A stretch of DNA of 16,691 nucleotides. Source: Bacteroidales bacterium. Lineage in GTDB: Bacteria; Bacteroidota; Bacteroidia; Bacteroidales; BM520. The position numbers were made by a program, and so were the translations under genes. Where the stretch lies: NCBI GenBank assembly GCA_028701815.1, contig JAQVPY010000025.1, positions 1 through 16,691 of the forward strand, read 5' to 3'. The notes below the pieces were generated by a model, which worked only from the letters and a program-made list of their open reading frames with translations, was not told where the DNA came from and did no database searches. Shown in pieces: positions 14,075-16,691 of this stretch. Numbering within the stretch: the first letter of the stretch is position 1; each line of letters begins with the position of its first letter.

Positions 14075-16691
14075 TTATATGTATAATGACTTAATTAAAG
14101 GTACGTTGCCGTTGACGTATATTAGATATCCCTTGATGTCTTTTCCGGCCGTGGCTTTACGTAAAAGGTTACAATAATCGTTAACCTGCTGAAGGTGTTC
14201 CTTACGTTCCTCCCCGGTCTTGAAATCTATGACGCAGCATGTGTCGCCTTTTACATTTATCCTGTCGGCTCTGTATATCTTGTCGGACTCCTTGTCGTAC
14301 ATCTCTCTCTCCATATATACCCTGTCGTTGTCAGTGAACAGTAGATCGTATAGTTCCCTGTCCGCAAGCATGCTTCTAAGTAAAGTCATGATCATGACTT
14401 CTTCTTCTTTAGATATAACATAAATCTTCTTCAACTTGTCGGCAACGTTTTTCATGTCATTCTCACTGCGAAGCATCGACATGGCGCTATGTATCTTTTT
14501 GCCCCATAATATTTCTTCGGAGACATAAACGCCGGTGTTGTGGTAGTCGCTTTTTGTTATTCTCTCCGGCGATATGGCTATGGAAATCCTGTCGCGCCAG
14601 TTGTTGTAAATGTAATCATACGTTTTGGAATCTTTTTTTTCGGCTGAAGCATTGGTCTTTGAAACATTTTCCCCGAAATAGAAGCTTGTTTTCTCAGTGT
14701 CGTTGCAATATTTATAAAGAAGAGAAGGAATGTCCGTTGATGAGAAAGTCCCGTTCTTATTTACTTTTGGCTTTTGGGAAATGATATACAGTTTGTCTTT
14801 AGGACGAGTAAAGGTAACATACAACAGATTGAGCATGTCAAGTTTTCGGCTGTCAATCTCTTCGTTGTAAAAATGTTCGTATGATGTTCCAAGCATGTCT
14901 TGACTGATGGTAACGAGATAGGCTCGAAGGTCTTCTTGTGACTGATTAGGATTCTTAACATATATCATGTCACCTGATCCGCCCTTTTTATTGGTGTCGT
15001 AATCGACGAATGGAGCTATGACTACGGGGAATTCCAGCCCTTTACTCTTGTGAATCGTAGTTATGCGTACGGCATCAATTTCTTCTGACGGAGCTATGGC
15101 AAGAGTGTCTTTTCTGTCTTCAAACCATTTGGGGATATCCGTTAAGGATAAATCGCGATGCTCCTGAAATGTGTTTAGCAATTGCTGCATATATGCATCG
15201 CTGCCGTCTAATTTGAAACATTGAATGGCATGTTCACAGAATTCAAATCCCGGGAGGGTAGAGTGAGTCTTAACGTTAAAGTCGAGGTTGTATTTTTGGC
15301 AGATTTCTTCGAATTGGCGAATGTGACGACTCTTCTCCTGACGTTTTCTGAACAGTTTGTTTACTTCATCATCAATGACCCCGTTGTCGCACAATAGCTT
15401 GATGCAGCAATAAAGGTCGATATCGGAGCTCTTTCCAGCAATCATCTTAATCAGAGACAGGATAAACAACACTTTGGGGGAGTAAGACAACAGCAACGAA
15501 TCGGGAGATGTGACGCTGATGTCGTTTTCCAGCAGGAAGTCGGCAATTTTTTTACCCTGAGACTTTCTGTTGCATAATATTGCGATGTCGTTATAGCTGT
15601 AGCACAGATCGTCGTGCAGGTTGTTGATTATTTTAAGTGTATGCTCACAGTTGTATTCGTCATAAGTGTTTGTTGCTACATCCGGAGAGTAGAAATTTAA
15701 TTCTATATAACCGGTGTCCGTCGTTTGTGCAGTCTGAGCGCCATTTTTATATACATCTTTTATCTCCTGCGCATTAGTGTATTCGGTAACTAGATATTCG
15801 AATAAACTGTTGTTAAAATCGACTATTTCCTGTGCCGACCGATAGTTTGAGGGCAGCGTGGCGGGGTTAATATGTCGACGAAAGAATAAATCAGTAGAGT
15901 TTAATTTCGGATTCGGCATGTTGGCGAGTTCCGACAAATGAACAAATTGCTTGACATCTCCATTGCGCCATCTGTATATAGCCTGTTTACCGTCGCCAAC
16001 AATCAGACAACTATTGCCGGATGATAAGGCGTTGATAAACAAAGGAATTAAATTCTGCCACTGTAGGATAGAGGTGTCTTGAAATTCATCTATCATATAG
16101 TTGGCAAACTTCTCGCCGATTCTTTCATAAATAAAAGGAGCGTCTGACATGGCAATAACCTCGCTTATTTTTCTATTGAATTCCGCGATGGGGAGGATGT
16201 TTCTGTCAAATTCAATTATGCTCAGCTCTTTTGCTATTTCATTAAGCATGGCGAGGGTATAGAGATTTTTTGAGACTACTGATACTTCGTTCAACTTATC
16301 AGCGGCGTTTTTAATATTATGGAATGACAAAAGCAGACATTGTGAAATGGAAGAGATTTCATTTGCCTTACCGCCTTTGGTACACCATTTAGAGATGTCA
16401 AGCGGTTCTTCCATGGCATCGCATATTGTATTACTGAACGAAGGGGACTCAGGTTTCTTTTTTGTGCTGAAGAAAAACTGTCCTACGCCACGGGATTTGC
16501 CCTTAAAGTCATCGACAGAGAGGTCGATACGGATTATCTCATTGCAGGCAATATTTGCGTTGATATGTATTTCTTTTATAAGTTCTTCCTTTTGTTTTTG
16601 AAAGTTATTTATTACGGTATTAAAGTCACTGATACTTACATTAAAGAAACCGTCTTTTTGCATGTCGTCGAAGATTTTCTCGTTTTGAAGA
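14075..16691 (-). CDS. RecB/AddA-type UvrD helicase with C-terminal nuclease, 5' end beyond the window
   Basis: The minus-strand frame is open from the window edge to a stop at 14075. Numbering from the internal ATG at 16663, superfamily-1A motifs appear in order: DEFQDTS (192-198), GDGKQAIYRWRNGD (223-236), NYRS (273-276), TTIHKSKGLEF (535-545), LLYVTFTRPKD (613-623). A RecB-like PD-(D/E)XK nuclease follows: GKKIHSAMS (721-729), D800, then VIDFKTG with D813 and K815, and QQVNDY (825-830). Such proteins unwind and resect double-strand ends to load RecA. The Walker A motif is missing because it lies upstream; nine further in-frame codons before the ATG are open, so that ATG is not the true start. 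In Bacteroidota the partner (AddB-like) gene is often adjacent, probably beyond the edge. AddA versus RecB cannot be decided here. Confidence 0.92.
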   Translation of the reverse strand, partial: LQNEKIFDDMQKDGFFNVSISDFNTVINNFQKQKEELIKEIHINANIACNEIIRIDLSVDDFKGKSRGVGQFFFSTKKKPESPSFSNTICDAMEEPLDISKWCTKGGKANEISSISQCLLLSFHNIKNAADKLNEVSVVSKNLYTLAMLNEIAKELSIIEFDRNILPIAEFNRKISEVIAMSDAPFIYERIGEKFANYMIDEFQDTSILQWQNLIPLFINALSSGNSCLIVGDGKQAIYRWRNGDVKQFVHLSELANMPNPKLNSTDLFFRRHINPATLPSNYRSAQEIVDFNNSLFEYLVTEYTNAQEIKDVYKNGAQTAQTTDTGYIELNFYSPDVATNTYDEYNCEHTLKIINNLHDDLCYSYNDIAILCNRKSQGKKIADFLLENDISVTSPDSLLLSYSPKVLFILSLIKMIAGKSSDIDLYCCIKLLCDNGVIDDEVNKLFRKRQEKSRHIRQFEEICQKYNLDFNVKTHSTLPGFEFCEHAIQCFKLDGSDAYMQQLLNTFQEHRDLSLTDIPKWFEDRKDTLAIAPSEEIDAVRITTIHKSKGLEFPVVIAPFVDYDTNKKGGSGDMIYVKNPNQSQEDLRAYLVTISQDMLGTSYEHFYNEEIDSRKLDMLNLLYVTFTRPKDKLYIISQKPKVNKNGTFSSTDIPSLLYKYCNDTEKTSFYFGENVSKTNASAEKKDSKTYDYIYNNWRDRISIAISPERITKSDYHNTGVYVSEEILWGKKIHSAMSMLRSENDMKNVADKLKKIYVISKEEEVMIMTLLRSMLADRELYDLLFTDNDRVYMEREMYDKESDKIYRADRINVKGDTCCVIDFKTGEERKEHLQQVNDYCNLLRKATAGKDIKGYLIYVNGNVPLIKSLYI
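14383..14400. repeat. Perfect 18-bp palindrome inside the helicase-nuclease gene
   Basis: AAGTCATGATCATGACTT reads the same on both strands. A second palindrome, AAGCATGCTT, lies 7 bp away at 14366-14375. Both fall in the sequence coding for the segment before the nuclease domain. No function is assigned. Confidence 0.6.

Noticed and set aside
14035..14075. Terminator after the helicase-nuclease gene
   Set aside because: AAGCTTCC-like complementarity and a T run are present, but no stem with a usable loop can be drawn, so I do not call it.
16663..16663. ATG at 16663 as the true start of the helicase-nuclease
   Set aside because: The frame stays open upstream to the window edge and the essential Walker A motif is not yet present, so the real start lies outside.

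Overview
The window looks like a chromosomal segment from a member of the Bacteroidota, probably Bacteroidales. Four things point there: a TonB-dependent outer-membrane receptor with an N-terminal carboxypeptidase-regulatory-like domain, a V-type (not F-type) ATPase operon in the order E-DUF2764-A-B-D-I-K, A/T-rich translation starts without clear Shine-Dalgarno sequences, and promoter-like octamers matching the Bacteroidetes -7 element TAnnTTTG upstream of the transcription units. I see no rRNA, tRNA, insertion sequence, prophage gene or CRISPR array. It reads as ordinary core genome with some unusual details.

Left part (1-1955, minus strand): a three-gene operon encoding a predicted surface lipoprotein with two related beta-sandwich repeats, a small secreted protein with YD-like repeats, and a VTC/polyphosphate-polymerase-domain protein that runs off the left edge. 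A divergent intergenic region (1956-2224) holds the minus-strand promoter, a plus-strand promoter, a TPP riboswitch (THI element) and a U-rich/A-rich expression platform.

Thiamine part (2054-5932, plus strand): the TPP riboswitch precedes a TonB-dependent receptor and a PnuC/PnuT-family inner-membrane transporter, together a thiamine-salvage route across both membranes. Next comes a cytidylate-kinase-like protein; the thiamine pyrophosphokinase often found in such operons is absent here. This gene meets a short TatD-like hydrolase gene tail to tail with no base between the stop codons.

V-ATPase part (13984 to 5933, minus strand): seven tightly packed genes for subunit E, a DUF2764 protein, A, B, D, I and K, followed by the TatD-like gene, whose start overlaps the K stop (TAATG). 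The K subunit carries the full set of sodium-coordinating positions known from Enterococcus hirae NtpK, at a constant offset, so sodium transport is the better guess. A perfect 13-bp inverted repeat just inside the TatD-like gene could be a terminator or attenuator separating it from the ATPase genes.

Right part (14075-16691, minus strand): a large RecB/AddA-type helicase-nuclease, cut by the window edge before its Walker A motif. The V-ATPase promoter probably lies in the 90-bp gap between it and subunit E.
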